Below, in pieces: positions 9,933-19,513 of a stretch of DNA of 64,000 nt; positions within the stretch are counted from its first letter, which is position 1; every line of letters begins with the position of its first letter. The DNA comes from Microbacterium paraoxydans (GTDB lineage: Bacteria; Actinomycetota; Actinomycetes; Actinomycetales; Microbacteriaceae). The stretch spans positions 744,001 through 808,000 of the forward strand of contig NZ_JAGTUK010000001.1 in NCBI RefSeq assembly GCF_018224615.1, in the 5' to 3' direction. Below the pieces are notes generated by a model. The model did not search any database. It saw nothing but the letters and a program-made list of their open reading frames with translations, and was not told where the DNA came from. The position numbers and the translations under genes were made by a program.

Positions 9933-9955
9933 CCGATCACACCCCGGAGACGCGC

Positions 9956-11110
9956 ATGACCGCCCTGATCCCGACCGACGCGGAAGACACGGGACAGCTG
10001 CGGGACGCACTGCGACGAGCACTCGACGGCGGCCCCGCCCTCGGGTTCGGCATGCTCGGCGGCGCGCCGGAGCACGTGGCGGACGGGATCGCCGCGGTCA
10101 TCGCGACGTCGGGGTCGAGCGGCATCCCGAAGCGCGTGGCCCTGAGCGCGGAGGCCCTGCGGGCGAGCGCCGAGGCCACGGCGGCGCGCATCGGCGAGGG
10201 GCGGTGGCTGCTGGCGCTCCCGGCGGGCTACGTGGCGGGACTGCAGGTCATGGTGAGATCGCTGCTCGCGGGCACGGAGCCGCGGCAGATCGAGGGGCGC
10301 TTCTCCCCGGTGTCGTTCGCCGAGGCCACGCTCGAGATGCTGCGGCCCACCGGTGCAGGCGGCGTCCCCGAGCTGTTCACCTCGCTCGTGCCCGCGCAGA
10401 TCGCGACGCTGCTCGACGCCGCGGACGACACCGCGGTGCGTGCGGCGCTCCAGGCATACCGCGCGATCCTCGTGGGCGGGCAGGCGCTGCCGGAGCCGCT
10501 GCGCGACCGCGCGGCCGACCTGGGCGTGCGGATCGTGCGCACGTACGGCTCGACCGAGACGAGCGGCGGGTGCGTGTACGACGGCGTCCCGCTCGACACG
10601 GTCGCGGTACGCGTGGTCGACGGGGAGCTCCGCATCGCCGGGCCCATGCTCGCCGAGGGGTATCTGGGCGACGGCTCGCTCACGGCACGCACGTTCCTGC
10701 ACGACGAGCACGGCATCCGGTGGTACCGCACCGGCGACCTCGGGCTCGTGGAAGACGGGGTCGTGCGCGTACACGGCCGCGCGGACAACGTGATCGTGTC
10801 GGGCGGCATCAACATCTCGCTCGACCGGGTGGAGCGCATCGTGCGGCGCGTGCCCGGGCTGCACGAGGCCGTGGTGGTGCCGGTGCCGGACGAGCGGTGG
10901 GGCGAGGCCTCGGTGATCGTCGCGCCGCGCGGGGAGGTGCTGCGCCGCAGCGAGTCGGAGCAGCTGTCCCAGGCGCGCGAGGCCGTGGCGGAGGAGATCG
11001 GCGCGCACGCGCGGCCCTCACGGCTCATCCTGGTCGACGAGCTCGCGGTGCTGTCGTCCGGCAAGCCCGACCGCGAGGCCATCCGCCGCTCGGTCGTCGA
11101 GCTGCACTGA
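9956..11110 (+). CDS. menE: o-Succinylbenzoate-CoA ligase
   Basis: 384-residue acyl-adenylate-forming enzyme that activates o-succinylbenzoate with ATP and CoA. Motifs in order: phosphate-binding loop ATSGSSGIPK (about residues 47-56), YGSTETSGG, YRTGDLG, GRADNVIVSGG and the C-terminal SSGKPDR lysine. It is shorter than typical MenE, as in other actinobacteria. It directly follows menB and makes the substrate used by MenB. Confidence 0.92.
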   Translation: MTALIPTDAEDTGQLRDALRRALDGGPALGFGMLGGAPEHVADGIAAVIATSGSSGIPKRVALSAEALRASAEATAARIGEGRWLLALPAGYVAGLQVMVRSLLAGTEPRQIEGRFSPVSFAEATLEMLRPTGAGGVPELFTSLVPAQIATLLDAADDTAVRAALQAYRAILVGGQALPEPLRDRAADLGVRIVRTYGSTETSGGCVYDGVPLDTVAVRVVDGELRIAGPMLAEGYLGDGSLTARTFLHDEHGIRWYRTGDLGLVEDGVVRVHGRADNVIVSGGINISLDRVERIVRRVPGLHEAVVVPVPDERWGEASVIVAPRGEVLRRSESEQLSQAREAVAEEIGAHARPSRLILVDELAVLSSGKPDREAIRRSVVELH

Positions 11111-11151
11111 CGCGGACGGCACGTGCGGCGCCGCCTGGCAGACTGAGGCGC

Positions 11152-11943
11152 ATGGCCACGTACACGCACGGACACCACGAATCCGTCCTCCGCTCGCACA
11201 ACGTGCGCGACATCGCCAACTCGGCCGCGTACCTCCGCCCGCACCTCACCCCGGAGACGCGACTGCTCGACGTGGGGGCGGGGCCGGGCAGCATCACGGT
11301 CGACTTCGCCGGAGTGGTGGCGCACGTCACCGCGACCGAGATCGACGAGTCGGCACTGTCGCTCTCGCGCGACCTTGCGGCCCAGCGCGGCCTGGACAAC
11401 CTCGACTTCTCGGTGGAGGACGTGCACGCGCTGAGCTTCGCCGACGACACGTTCGACGTGGTGCACGCACATCAGGTGCTGCAGCATGTGGCCGATCCCG
11501 TGCAGGCACTGCGGGAGATGCGCCGCGTGACCGTGCCCGGGGGGCTCGTGGCCGCGCGCGACGCCGACTACGACGGATTCCTGTGGTTCCCGGTGCTGCC
11601 GGAGCTCGACCGGTGGCTCGACCTGTACCGCCGGGCGGCCAGGGCGAACGGCGGCGAGCCGGACGCGGGGCGGCGACTGCTGGCGTGGGCGCGCGCGGCC
11701 GGGTTCGACGACGTCACCGCCTCGGCCTCGACGTGGTGCTACGCCACCCCGGAGGAGCGCGAGTGGTGGGGCGGCATGTGGGCCGACCGCATCCTGGAGT
11801 CGGCGCTGGCGCGGCAGCTCGTGGACGACGGCCTGGCGCCCCTGGGCGACCTGCGCGGCATCAGCGAGGCGTGGAAGCGCTGGGCGGGCGACGGCGACGG
11901 CTGGTTCCTGGTGCCGCACGGCGAGATCCTCGCGCGGGCGTGA
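11152..11943 (+). CDS. Class I SAM-dependent methyltransferase
   Basis: 263 residues with SAM-binding motif I LLDVGAGPGSITVDF (about residues 39-53), acidic motif TATEID and post-motif DTFDVVHAHQVLQHV. The substrate cannot be read from the sequence. Its position after menE recalls the ring methyltransferase of menaquinone synthesis, but the MenG/UbiE signatures are missing, so I do not assign that role. ATG 11152 is preceded by CAGACT at 7 bases, suggesting its own leaderless promoter. Confidence 0.8.
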   Translation: MATYTHGHHESVLRSHNVRDIANSAAYLRPHLTPETRLLDVGAGPGSITVDFAGVVAHVTATEIDESALSLSRDLAAQRGLDNLDFSVEDVHALSFADDTFDVVHAHQVLQHVADPVQALREMRRVTVPGGLVAARDADYDGFLWFPVLPELDRWLDLYRRAARANGGEPDAGRRLLAWARAAGFDDVTASASTWCYATPEEREWWGGMWADRILESALARQLVDDGLAPLGDLRGISEAWKRWAGDGDGWFLVPHGEILARA

Positions 11944-12002
11944 CCGCGGGATACATCGGCAGGCGGATGCCCCGCGCGGATGCGCTCGCGTAGCGTGGGG
12001 GA

Positions 12003-13184
12003 GTGATCCGCCCGCTCTCTCGCACGGCGCTCATCCTCGACATCGTCGGGGCGGCGCTGCTGTTCCTCGTGCTCGCGCCGATGTCGGTGGTGTTCTACGC
12101 GCCCCCGATCAGCGGTGAGCCGATCGCGGGCGCCGCGGCGGCCGCGGTCGTCGTGGCGGGTCTGCTGATGTTCGGCGGCGTCGCGATCGGGCGGTTGTCT
12201 CCCGGGCTCGCGCTGGTCGCGGCGTGGGCGGGCGCGATCGTGCAGATGCTCGCCGGGTTCGGGCCGCTGCCGATCGACCTCGCCATCCTCCTCGTGCTGT
12301 ACGCGACCTCGGCGTGGGGGACGCGGCGCGTGCTGTGGTGGGGCTTCGCGTCGGTGATCGTCGGCGGGGTGACCGCGGCCCTGTTCCTCGTGTTCGTCAG
12401 CGGTGTCGCGTTCGGCGCGGGCACCGGGTGGGAGCAGGTGACCGGCGGGACGCTGCTGCTGGCGGCGTCGATCATGGCGCTCGGCTTCGCGTGGGTGTGC
12501 GGCCTGCTGTGGCGCGTCGTGCTGCGGTCGCGGCGCACCAGAGCGGCGCAGCTGCAGGCGGAGGCGCTCGCGGCCGAGGAACAGGAGCGGGTGCGCATCG
12601 CGCGGGACATGCACGACATCGTGGCGCACTCGCTCGCGGTCGTGATCGCGCAGGCCGACGGCGCCCGGTACGCCGCGGCCGTGAAGCCGGAGATGGCGAC
12701 CGAGGCCCTCGGCACGATCGCGCAGACGGCCCGCGGCGCGCTGAGCGACGTGCGCATGCTGCTGACGCAGCTGCGCCACCGGCAGGGCGACGGTCCGCAG
12801 CCCACCCTGGCCGACCTGGAGACCCTGTTCGCGCAGGTGCGCCAGGCCGGGATCGAGCCGCGCGTCACGGTCGACCCGATGCCGCCGGGGGAGCCGCCCG
12901 GGGCGATCCAGCTCGCGGTGTACCGCATCCTGCAGGAAGCGCTGACGAACGCGATCCGGCACGGCGACGGCGCGGTCGACGTGCACCTCGCGTGGCTTCC
13001 CGAACGCGTGGACATCCAGGTGCGCAACACGGTGGCCGCCGACGCCCCGCCGCCGACGCCCGGCGGTCACGGGCTCATCGGCATGCGCGAGCGCGCGCAG
13101 CTGGTCGGCGGTAGTCTGCACACCGAGCGCCGTGGTGCGCAGTTCGTCGTCCAGAGCAGCCTGCCGATCGGAGCCCCCCAGTGA
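12003..13184 (+). CDS. NarL-type sensor histidine kinase
   Basis: 393 residues. Five to six N-terminal membrane helices (about residues 10-170), a short coiled coil, then the HisKA_3 phosphoacceptor box RDMHDIVAHSLAVVIAQADG and an HATPase domain with NAIRHG and HGLIGMRERA. There is no large extracellular sensor, so it may sense signals within the membrane. The GTG start has TAGCGT exactly 6 bases upstream (leaderless). It overlaps the response regulator by 4 bases and is followed by an ABC exporter, an arrangement typical of envelope-stress or antibiotic-response systems. Confidence 0.9.
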   Translation: MIRPLSRTALILDIVGAALLFLVLAPMSVVFYAPPISGEPIAGAAAAAVVVAGLLMFGGVAIGRLSPGLALVAAWAGAIVQMLAGFGPLPIDLAILLVLYATSAWGTRRVLWWGFASVIVGGVTAALFLVFVSGVAFGAGTGWEQVTGGTLLLAASIMALGFAWVCGLLWRVVLRSRRTRAAQLQAEALAAEEQERVRIARDMHDIVAHSLAVVIAQADGARYAAAVKPEMATEALGTIAQTARGALSDVRMLLTQLRHRQGDGPQPTLADLETLFAQVRQAGIEPRVTVDPMPPGEPPGAIQLAVYRILQEALTNAIRHGDGAVDVHLAWLPERVDIQVRNTVAADAPPPTPGGHGLIGMRERAQLVGGSLHTERRGAQFVVQSSLPIGAPQ

Positions 13185-13816
13185 TCAGAGTCGTGCTCGT
13201 CGACGACCAGGCCCTGTTCCGCGCGGGAATCCGCATGCTGGTCGCTTCGCAGCCCGACCTCGAGGTCGTTGGGGAGGCGGGTGACGGCCGGGAGGCTCTC
13301 GCGGTGGTCGCCACGACACGGCCCGACGTGGTGCTGATGGACATCCGCATGCCGGTCATGGACGGGCTCAGCGCGACCGCCGAGATCCTCGCCCGCCCCG
13401 AGCCGCCGCGGATCGTGATGCTCACGACGTTCGACCTCGACGAGGCCGCGGCCAGGGCGATCCGGCAGGGCGCGAGCGGGTTCCTCCTCAAGGACGCGGA
13501 TCCGGAGTTCCTGCTCGCGGCGATCCGCACGGTGCACGCGGGGTCGAGCGTGATCGCGGCCTCGGCGACGCGTGAGCTGTTCGCGCACTTCGCCGAGGCC
13601 CCCAAGCCGGTGCCGCCGCAGTACGCCGAGCTGACGGAGCGCGAGCGGGAGATCTTCGCGCTCGCCGCGCGGGGGCTGTCGAACGCGGAGATCGCGGCGA
13701 GGGAGTTCCTGAGCGAGGCGACCGTGAAGACGCACATCAGCCGCATCCTCACGAAGCTGGCGCTGCGCGACCGCGTGCAGCTGGTGGTGTTTGCGTTCGA
13801 GCACGGCCTCGCCTGA
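13181..13816 (+). CDS. NarL/LuxR-family response regulator
   Basis: 211 residues: receiver domain with acidic pocket D8/D9, phospho-acceptor D54 and conserved Lys in FLLKDAD, then a C-terminal LuxR helix-turn-helix (LTEREREIFALAARGLSN, TVKTHISRILTKL). The GTG start overlaps the kinase stop (GTGA), so the pair is translationally coupled. The likely target is the ABC exporter starting 97 bases downstream. Confidence 0.93.
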   Translation: MIRVVLVDDQALFRAGIRMLVASQPDLEVVGEAGDGREALAVVATTRPDVVLMDIRMPVMDGLSATAEILARPEPPRIVMLTTFDLDEAAARAIRQGASGFLLKDADPEFLLAAIRTVHAGSSVIAASATRELFAHFAEAPKPVPPQYAELTEREREIFALAARGLSNAEIAAREFLSEATVKTHISRILTKLALRDRVQLVVFAFEHGLA

Positions 13817-13912
13817 CGCGACATCCGCCGCCGCGAGATCATCCTTCCGATGTATCGGGATGCTCCCGGCGACCGACGCGGTGCCCCTGGCGCCGGAAAT
13901 AGCGTCGAAGGC

Positions 13913-14674
13913 ATGGAGATCACGACCAGCGACCTCGGGCTCGCCGCCCGCGTCCAGCACCTGAAGAAGACCTACGGCTCGGGCGAGGGCACGGTCCACG
14001 CGCTCGACGACGTGAGCGTCGGCATCCGCCGCGGCCAGTTCACCGCGATCATGGGGCCGTCCGGCTCCGGCAAGTCCACGCTCATGCACATCATGGCCGG
14101 GCTCGACAGCCCCACCGAGGGGCGCGCGTGGATCGGCGACACCGAGATCACCGGGCTGAGCGACCTCGACCTGACGCTGCTGCGCCGTCGCCGCGTCGGC
14201 TTCATCTTCCAGGCGTTCAACCTCGTGCCCACGCTCGACGCGCTCGGCAACATCCTGCTGCCGTTCGAGCTCGACGGCCGCCGCCCGAGCGCCATCGAGC
14301 GGGCCCGCATCGACGGCCTGATCGAGACGCTCGGCCTCGGTCCCCGGCTCGGCCACCGTCCGCACCAGCTGTCCGGCGGCCAGCAGCAGCGCGTCGCGAT
14401 CGCCCGCGCTCTCGCCACGGCGCCCGATCTCGTGTTCGCCGACGAGCCCACCGGCAACCTCGACTCCAAGACCGGCCGCGAGGTGCTGCGCCTGCTGGCC
14501 TCCGCGAGCCGGGAGCACGGGCAGTCCATCGCCATGGTCACGCACGACGCGATCGCCGCGAGCCACGCCGACCGCGTGCTGTACCTGGGCGACGGCCGCA
14601 TCGTCGCCGACCACCCGCGCCAGACCGCCGAGCAGATCTCCGCCTACATGCTGGCCGCCGAGGTGACGGCATGA
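13913..14674 (+). CDS. ABC transporter ATP-binding protein (MacB/LolD type)
   Basis: 253 residues with Walker [11 protein letters not shown]-loop, signature [15 protein letters not shown], Walker [14 protein letters not shown] and H-loop MVTHD. The extra text in the signature helix and [16 protein letters not shown] place it in the MacB/LolD-like subfamily that partners with FtsX-type permeases. ATG 13913 is preferred over an upstream in-frame ATG because TAGCGT lies 7 bases before it. It overlaps the permease gene by 4 bases. Confidence 0.93.
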   Translation: MEITTSDLGLAARVQHLKKTYGSGEGTVHALDDVSVGIRRGQFTAIMGPSGSGKSTLMHIMAGLDSPTEGRAWIGDTEITGLSDLDLTLLRRRRVGFIFQAFNLVPTLDALGNILLPFELDGRRPSAIERARIDGLIETLGLGPRLGHRPHQLSGGQQQRVAIARALATAPDLVFADEPTGNLDSKTGREVLRLLASASREHGQSIAMVTHDAIAASHADRVLYLGDGRIVADHPRQTAEQISAYMLAAEVTA

Positions 14675-16131
14675 CCGCCGTGGCGACGGTCGTCCCCGAG
14701 ACCCGGGCCACCGGTCCCCGCCTGGGCTGGCTGCGCGACCGCGGCATGGGTGCGAGCATCCTGGTCGCGGCGCTGTCGGCCGCCTTCGGCGTGTTCCTGG
14801 TCGAGATCACGGCCTACATCGGCGCGGTGCTCCAGGCCGATCCGTTCATCGGCGACAGCGGCACGCTCGCGGTGGTCGTCGCGATCCTTTCCGTGCTGCT
14901 GACGGCGGTGGCGATGTACGTCGCCGCGATCGTCACGGCCAACACGTTCTCCACCATCATCGCCGGCCGGACGCGCCAGATCGCCCTGCTGCGTCTGATC
15001 GGCGCGACCGCGCGCTCGCAGCGCGCCCAGGTCGGGCGGCAGGGCCTCATGGTGGGGCTGCTCGGCGCGGCCATCGGCCTCCTCGCCGGTCTGACCCTCT
15101 CCGCCGCGGCCGTCGCGATCGGCGGACAGCTCGTGACGCACTCCCCGAGCGACTTCTCGCTCGCGCAGCCGGCCCTGGCGCTGCCGGCGATCGGGGTCGC
15201 GCTGACGACCTGGGCGGCCGCGTGGGTGGGCTCGCGCCGCGTCCTCGCGGTCACGCCGCTGCAGGCGCTGGGCGGCTCGGTCGAGCGCACGCACGACGAG
15301 GTCTCCGGCCGCACGGGCCGCCACGTGGGGGCGTGGGTGCTGCTGATCTCGGGGGCCGCGCTGCTCGCGGGGGGTGTCGTGCTCGGACTCGTCACCCCGC
15401 TGGGCGTGGTCGTGGCCTTCTTCGGGGGCATCCTGTCGTTCACGGGACTGGCGCTGGGGTCGGTGCTGTTCATGCCGCCCGTGCTGCGGCTGGTCGGCCG
15501 CCTGTTCGGGTCGAGCGCGACCGCTCGGCTCGCGGCCGAGAACGCGCACCGCTACCCGGAGCGCTCATCGCGCATGGCGATCGGCGTGGTGATGGGCGTG
15601 ACGCTCGTGACCATGTTCGCTGTGGCCCTGGAGTCGGCGAAGCGTCTCATGATGAGCCAGACCACCGAGGAGATCCCGCCGGAGTTCTTCGCCCCGTTCG
15701 ACGCGTTCGCGGCCATCATGATGGTGCTCGTCGCGGTGTCCGCCGTGATCGCCGCGGTCGGCCTGGTCAACCTCCTCACGATCGGGGTGGTGCAGCGTCG
15801 GCGCGAGCTCGGGCTGCTGCGCTCGATCGGCCTGTCCAACGGGCAGGTGCGCCGCATGGTGCTGCTGGAGGCGACGCACATCACGGTCGCCGCGACCCTC
15901 ACCGGTCTCGTGCTCGGCGTGGCCTACGGCTGGATCGCGGCGCAGTCGCTGCTCGGCTCGGTGCCCACGCTGCCCGACTTCACCCCGGCCGGCATGGTCG
16001 CCCCGCAGGTGCCGTGGCTGCCAGTCGTGATCATCGTGGGCGCGACCGCGGTGCTGACGCTCGTGGCGGCTGCGACGCCCACGCGGCTGGCGACGCGGGT
16101 GGCCCCGGTCGAAGCGCTCGCCGCGGACTGA
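14671..16131 (+). CDS. FtsX-like ABC transporter permease
   Basis: 486 residues with about ten hydrophobic segments organised as two FtsX-type units, including RQIALLRLIGATARSQR and RELGLLRSIGLSNGQVRRM, the typical coupling-helix repeats. The ATG overlaps the ATPase stop (ATGA). Together they form an exporter or mechanotransmission complex of the kind used for resistance to cell-envelope antimicrobials, probably regulated by the adjacent two-component system. The substrate is unknown. Confidence 0.9.
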   Translation: MTAVATVVPETRATGPRLGWLRDRGMGASILVAALSAAFGVFLVEITAYIGAVLQADPFIGDSGTLAVVVAILSVLLTAVAMYVAAIVTANTFSTIIAGRTRQIALLRLIGATARSQRAQVGRQGLMVGLLGAAIGLLAGLTLSAAAVAIGGQLVTHSPSDFSLAQPALALPAIGVALTTWAAAWVGSRRVLAVTPLQALGGSVERTHDEVSGRTGRHVGAWVLLISGAALLAGGVVLGLVTPLGVVVAFFGGILSFTGLALGSVLFMPPVLRLVGRLFGSSATARLAAENAHRYPERSSRMAIGVVMGVTLVTMFAVALESAKRLMMSQTTEEIPPEFFAPFDAFAAIMMVLVAVSAVIAAVGLVNLLTIGVVQRRRELGLLRSIGLSNGQVRRMVLLEATHITVAATLTGLVLGVAYGWIAAQSLLGSVPTLPDFTPAGMVAPQVPWLPVVIIVGATAVLTLVAAATPTRLATRVAPVEALAAD

Positions 16132-16149
16132 CGCCTCTAGGCTGGACGG

Positions 16150-16809
16150 GTGCCGTCGCCGTTCGATCAGTCCACGTATCAGGTCCGCCTCGACTGGGGG
16201 GTCGCCGGTCTCCGCCGCCTCGCTCCCTCCGACGTGATCGTCGTGGTCGACGTGCTGCGGTTCTCGTCCACCGTGACCGACGCGGTGGCGTCGGGCGCCG
16301 AGGTCTCCCTGGCCGACGCGCTGGAGTGGTCGCGCAACGGGGCGGCGGTCGCGGCCGCCGCCCCGGCCGAGGCCACGGTGCTGCTCGGATCGCTCCGCAA
16401 CGCGGGCGCCGTGGCGGCAGCCGTCCAGGCCGAGCAGGAGCGCCGGCAGGGGCGCACCTCGGTCGCGATCATCCCGGCGGGCGAGCTCGACGACGCGGGG
16501 GAGCTGCGCTTCGCGGCGGAGGACCTCCTGGGGGCCGGTGCCGTCGCGGCGGCGCTCACCGACCGCGGCATCGACCACACGGCACCCGATGCGGCCGTCG
16601 CGGCGGAGGGCTTCCGGGCGCTGCGCCGGGCGCTGCGGCACCTCGTGGGGGCCACCGGTTCCGGTCGGGAGCTGGCCGCGGGGGTGGCCGCGACGGAGCG
16701 GATGACCGCAGCGGGACTCACCCCGACCGCACCGCTCGAGGCCGCGGCGCTCGACGCGATCGACGCGGTGCCGGTGCTGCGCGACGGGCGGTTCGTCCGC
16801 CACGCGTGA
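16150..16809 (+). CDS. 2-Phosphosulfolactate phosphatase family protein (ComB-like)
   Basis: 219 residues of the ComB phosphatase family: VVVDVLRFSSTVTDAVASGA near the N-terminus, LLGSLRNA, and the metal-binding PAGELDDAGELR. In methanogens ComB acts in coenzyme M synthesis; in actinobacteria the real substrate is not established and no other coenzyme M genes are seen here. The GTG start has TAGGCT exactly 6 bases upstream. Confidence 0.82.
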   Translation: MPSPFDQSTYQVRLDWGVAGLRRLAPSDVIVVVDVLRFSSTVTDAVASGAEVSLADALEWSRNGAAVAAAAPAEATVLLGSLRNAGAVAAAVQAEQERRQGRTSVAIIPAGELDDAGELRFAAEDLLGAGAVAAALTDRGIDHTAPDAAVAAEGFRALRRALRHLVGATGSGRELAAGVAATERMTAAGLTPTAPLEAAALDAIDAVPVLRDGRFVRHA

Positions 16810-16828
16810 CCCGTCGCTGCCGGGAACC

Positions 16829-16869
16829 CCGGGCCTCGCCGCGCCGAAGACCCGATGACGGAGGCCCGG
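16829..16869 (+). terminator. Possible terminator after the ComB-like gene
   Basis: 9-bp stem CCGGGCCTC (16829-16837) with GAGGCCCGG (16861-16869) and a long loop, immediately before the TAGGGT box of the next gene. Confidence 0.4.
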
Positions 16870-16883
16870 CGTAGGGTCGGGGC

Positions 16884-17459
16884 ATGAGATACCTCCCCGC
16901 TCTCATCGTCGACGCCGTGCTCGTGCTGGTCTTCGCCGCCATCGGCCGGGCCTCCCATCAGGAAGACCCCGCCGGGTTCCTGCTCACCGCGTGGCCGTTC
17001 CTGGTCGCGCTGCTGCTCGGCTATGCGGTGGCGCTGCTGCTTCCCGGGCGACCGCGACGGCCGTGGTCGCTCGCGTGGGGTGCCGTGGTGTGGGTCGTCA
17101 CGGTCGTGGGCGGCATGCTGCTGCGGGTGCTGAGCGGCGACACCGCGGAGGTGCCGTTCATCGTGGTCGCCGCGATCGTCCTCGGGCTGTTCCTGGTGGG
17201 CTGGCGCGCGCTCGCGGCGCTGCTGCGGCGAGTGCGCGCGTCCTCCGGCCGGGCGACGGCTGCCACGGAGCGGGCTCGCCCGTCCGCGGCGTCGTTCCCC
17301 GCGGCCGTGCCGGAGCCGGGCGCCGCAGCCACCCGCGCCGCGGTCGGCGAGAGCGCGGACGAGGTCTCCCCGGCGGAGCCGCCATCCCCGGACGCCGATC
17401 CGGACGAGACCCCTGCCGAGACGCGGAGGCCGCGTACGACCGACGCCGACCCCGCCTGA
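16884..17459 (+). CDS. DUF3054-like membrane protein
   Basis: 191 residues. Four hydrophobic helices in the first 115 residues, with a DAVLVLVFAAIGRASH start and TAWPFL segment that match my recollection of DUF3054, then a long Ala/Pro/Glu-rich soluble tail of low complexity. Function is unknown. TAGGGT lies exactly 6 bases before the ATG, suggesting leaderless transcription. Confidence 0.65.
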   Translation: MRYLPALIVDAVLVLVFAAIGRASHQEDPAGFLLTAWPFLVALLLGYAVALLLPGRPRRPWSLAWGAVVWVVTVVGGMLLRVLSGDTAEVPFIVVAAIVLGLFLVGWRALAALLRRVRASSGRATAATERARPSAASFPAAVPEPGAAATRAAVGESADEVSPAEPPSPDADPDETPAETRRPRTTDADPA

Positions 17460-17478
17460 TCCGGCTGCCGCGGTGCCG

Positions 17479-17967
17479 TCAGCGCGGCAGCTGCGCCGCG
17501 AGACGGGCGTCCGTGGTGATCTCGCGGCGGGTCCACGAGAACAGGTGTCGCGCGTCGAACGTGCGCGAGCACCGCGCGCACGACGTGGCCCGCGTGGGGC
17601 GGCGGTGGCGGTAGGTCACGTGCCCGGCGGGGCAGTGCCCCACCCACGGCGCCAGTTCGACCGCCGTCTCGCCGTGGTGCGTGGTGCCGCCCACGTATCC
17701 CAGGTCGCGGGCGATGCTCTTCCACGCGGGGCCGTGCGCCGCCTTGTGACCGGCGAGCGCGTGGGCCACCTCGTGCAGCAGCACCTGGTGGATCTCGTCG
17801 TCGTCGAAGCGGGCGGCGAGGTAGCGCGACACCGTGATGCGCTTGTTGGTGTAGTCGCACTGACCGGCGCGGCGTTTGGCATGGTCGAAGCCGAAGGTCC
17901 AGCTGTCGTCGAGATGCAGCCGGATCAGTGCCTCGCCCCAGACGCGCACTCGGGTAAGTTCCGCCAT
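17479..17967 (-). CDS. SprT-like zinc metalloprotease domain protein
   Basis: 162 residues. The zincin motif HEVAHALAGH (two His and catalytic Glu) is followed by a C-terminal zinc ribbon (HCPAGH and CARC). SprT-like proteins resemble the SPRTN protease that degrades DNA-protein crosslinks; the bacterial role is unproven. TACCCT stands exactly 6 bases upstream of ATG 17967. Confidence 0.82.
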   Translation of the reverse strand: MAELTRVRVWGEALIRLHLDDSWTFGFDHAKRRAGQCDYTNKRITVSRYLAARFDDDEIHQVLLHEVAHALAGHKAAHGPAWKSIARDLGYVGGTTHHGETAVELAPWVGHCPAGHVTYRHRRPTRATSCARCSRTFDARHLFSWTRREITTDARLAAQLPR

Positions 17968-18013
17968 GGGCTCAGGGTAATCCACGGCGGGGACATCGGG
18001 GTGCTGCGGCGGC

Positions 18014-18541
18014 TCAGCCCGCGATGAGCTGGGGCGGGCGGCGGCGTTCGGCGGCCTCGATCGCGAGCAGCACGGTCTCCAGCTCGCTGTCCGCGGCACC
18101 GGACTCGCGTCGCAGGAACAACGACTGCTTGAAGCTCTCGCGCGCGGTGTCGAAGTCGCCGGCCTCGTAGGCGTTCTTGCCGTGGTGCTGGTAGGCGAAC
18201 GCGGCGATCGACAGCCAGCGCTGCCCTTCGGCCTCGGTCGCGCACGTGGCCAGCTCCTGCTCGGCGGCCGCGTGGGCTCCGCGGTACTGGAGGATCGTGG
18301 CGTGCAGCACTCGGGCCCGCAGCACGTCCCGGCGGGTGCCGGCCATGCGGGCCTGCCGCACGGTCTCCTCGGCGAGCACGAGGGCGTCGTCGAGACGGTC
18401 GAGCACCTTCAGCAGCCACACGCGTTCGAGCAGTGCGGGCAGGGAGCGCTGCTCCTCGATCTCGGTCAGGCGGGCAGCGCACTCGTCGAGATCGACCAGT
18501 TCGCGGAGGGTCTCCCGGTCGTAGCCCCGGATCAAACTCAT
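18014..18541 (-). CDS. TPR-like helical protein, function unknown
   Basis: 175 residues, almost entirely helical, with TPR-like spacing: RLDDALVLAEETVRQAR, AAAEQELATCATEAEG and GKNAYEAGDFDTARESFKQS. ATG 18541 has a good AGGAGA site. It has no enzyme motif and probably acts as a protein-binding adaptor. The SprT-like gene follows in the same direction. Confidence 0.65.
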   Translation of the reverse strand: MSLIRGYDRETLRELVDLDECAARLTEIEEQRSLPALLERVWLLKVLDRLDDALVLAEETVRQARMAGTRRDVLRARVLHATILQYRGAHAAAEQELATCATEAEGQRWLSIAAFAYQHHGKNAYEAGDFDTARESFKQSLFLRRESGAADSELETVLLAIEAAERRRPPQLIAG

Positions 18542-18623
18542 TGCTCTCCTTCTGTGCGTCCCCGCCGCGTCCCCCGTCCAGTGTGCCTGTCGTCCGCGCG
18601 GTCTCGAAGACGGCGCGCCCTGG

Positions 18624-19484
18624 TCAGCGCAGGAACAGCGAGGCGTCGGGTCGCGGGGAGGCCACGGCGTCCGCGTCCGTCACGACGCGTGCGCCCTGGA
18701 GGAAGGACTGCGCCTCCGCGCCCTGGGCGATCTTGGCCGGGTGGGGTCCGGCGGCGAGCAGGCGCGGCAGCCATTCCGTGGGCAGCGGTGCCGCGGATGC
18801 GGCGATCACCAGGTTGCCGAACCGCCGCCCTTTGAGCACCTGGGTGTCGGCGAGGATGCCGATCTCGGGAAGGACGGCGGCGATGGTCGCGGCCTGGCGC
18901 CGCGCGAAGGCGAGGCCGGGCCCGTCGGCGACGTTCACGAGCAGCACGCCCCCGGGAGCGAGCAGTCCGGACAGCTCTTGGTAGAACTCGACGCTCGTGA
19001 GGTGCGCGGGGGTCTGCGCGCCGGAGTACACGTCGGACACCACGAGGTCGCACGCGTGGTGCAGTGCCGCGGGCAGGCGGGCCACGCCGTCCCGCGCGTC
19101 GCCGATGCGGATCCGGATGGCCGCGCCCTTCGGGAGCGGGAGGTGCTCGCGCACGAGCTGTGCGAGCGGGGCCTCGAGTTCGATCACCTGCTGTCGCGAG
19201 CCCGGACGCGTCGCCTCGATGTAGCGCGGGATCGTGAGTGCGCCCGCGCCCAGGTGCACGGCGGTCAGCGGGCCGGCGGGCAGCTGGTCGAGGACGGCGC
19301 CCATGCGCACGATGTACTCGAAGTGCAGGTGCGTCGGGTCGTCGAGGTCGACGTGCGACTGCGGGGTGTCGTCGACGATCAGCTCGAAGCCGCTCGTGAA
19401 TTCCGAGGGGACGATGCGGGCGATCCCGCCGTGGTCGAGCCGGGTCTGCGGGTGCTCGGTGTCTCGCGCTCGCGTCCGGCCCAT
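18624..19484 (-). CDS. Spermidine-synthase-like methyltransferase-fold protein
   Basis: 286 residues with the SpeE-type Rossmann fold: AVHLGAGALTIPRYIE (SAM-site motif), QVIELEAPLA, IRIGDARDGV and LVVSDVYSG. The tetramerisation domain of classical spermidine synthase is missing, and the SpeE motif GGGDG is replaced by GAGAL, so polyamine synthesis is uncertain. Actinobacteria commonly carry such fused or degenerate members. TAGGCT lies exactly 6 bases before the ATG. Confidence 0.78.
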   Translation of the reverse strand: MGRTRARDTEHPQTRLDHGGIARIVPSEFTSGFELIVDDTPQSHVDLDDPTHLHFEYIVRMGAVLDQLPAGPLTAVHLGAGALTIPRYIEATRPGSRQQVIELEAPLAQLVREHLPLPKGAAIRIRIGDARDGVARLPAALHHACDLVVSDVYSGAQTPAHLTSVEFYQELSGLLAPGGVLLVNVADGPGLAFARRQAATIAAVLPEIGILADTQVLKGRRFGNLVIAASAAPLPTEWLPRLLAAGPHPAKIAQGAEAQSFLQGARVVTDADAVASPRPDASLFLR

Positions 19485-19513
19485 GCTGCGAGCCTACGCG
19501 GTGGGGGTGGCGT

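Noticed and set aside
11152..11943. Menaquinone methyltransferase MenG/UbiE
   Set aside because: Only general SAM motifs are present; UbiE-specific signatures are absent.
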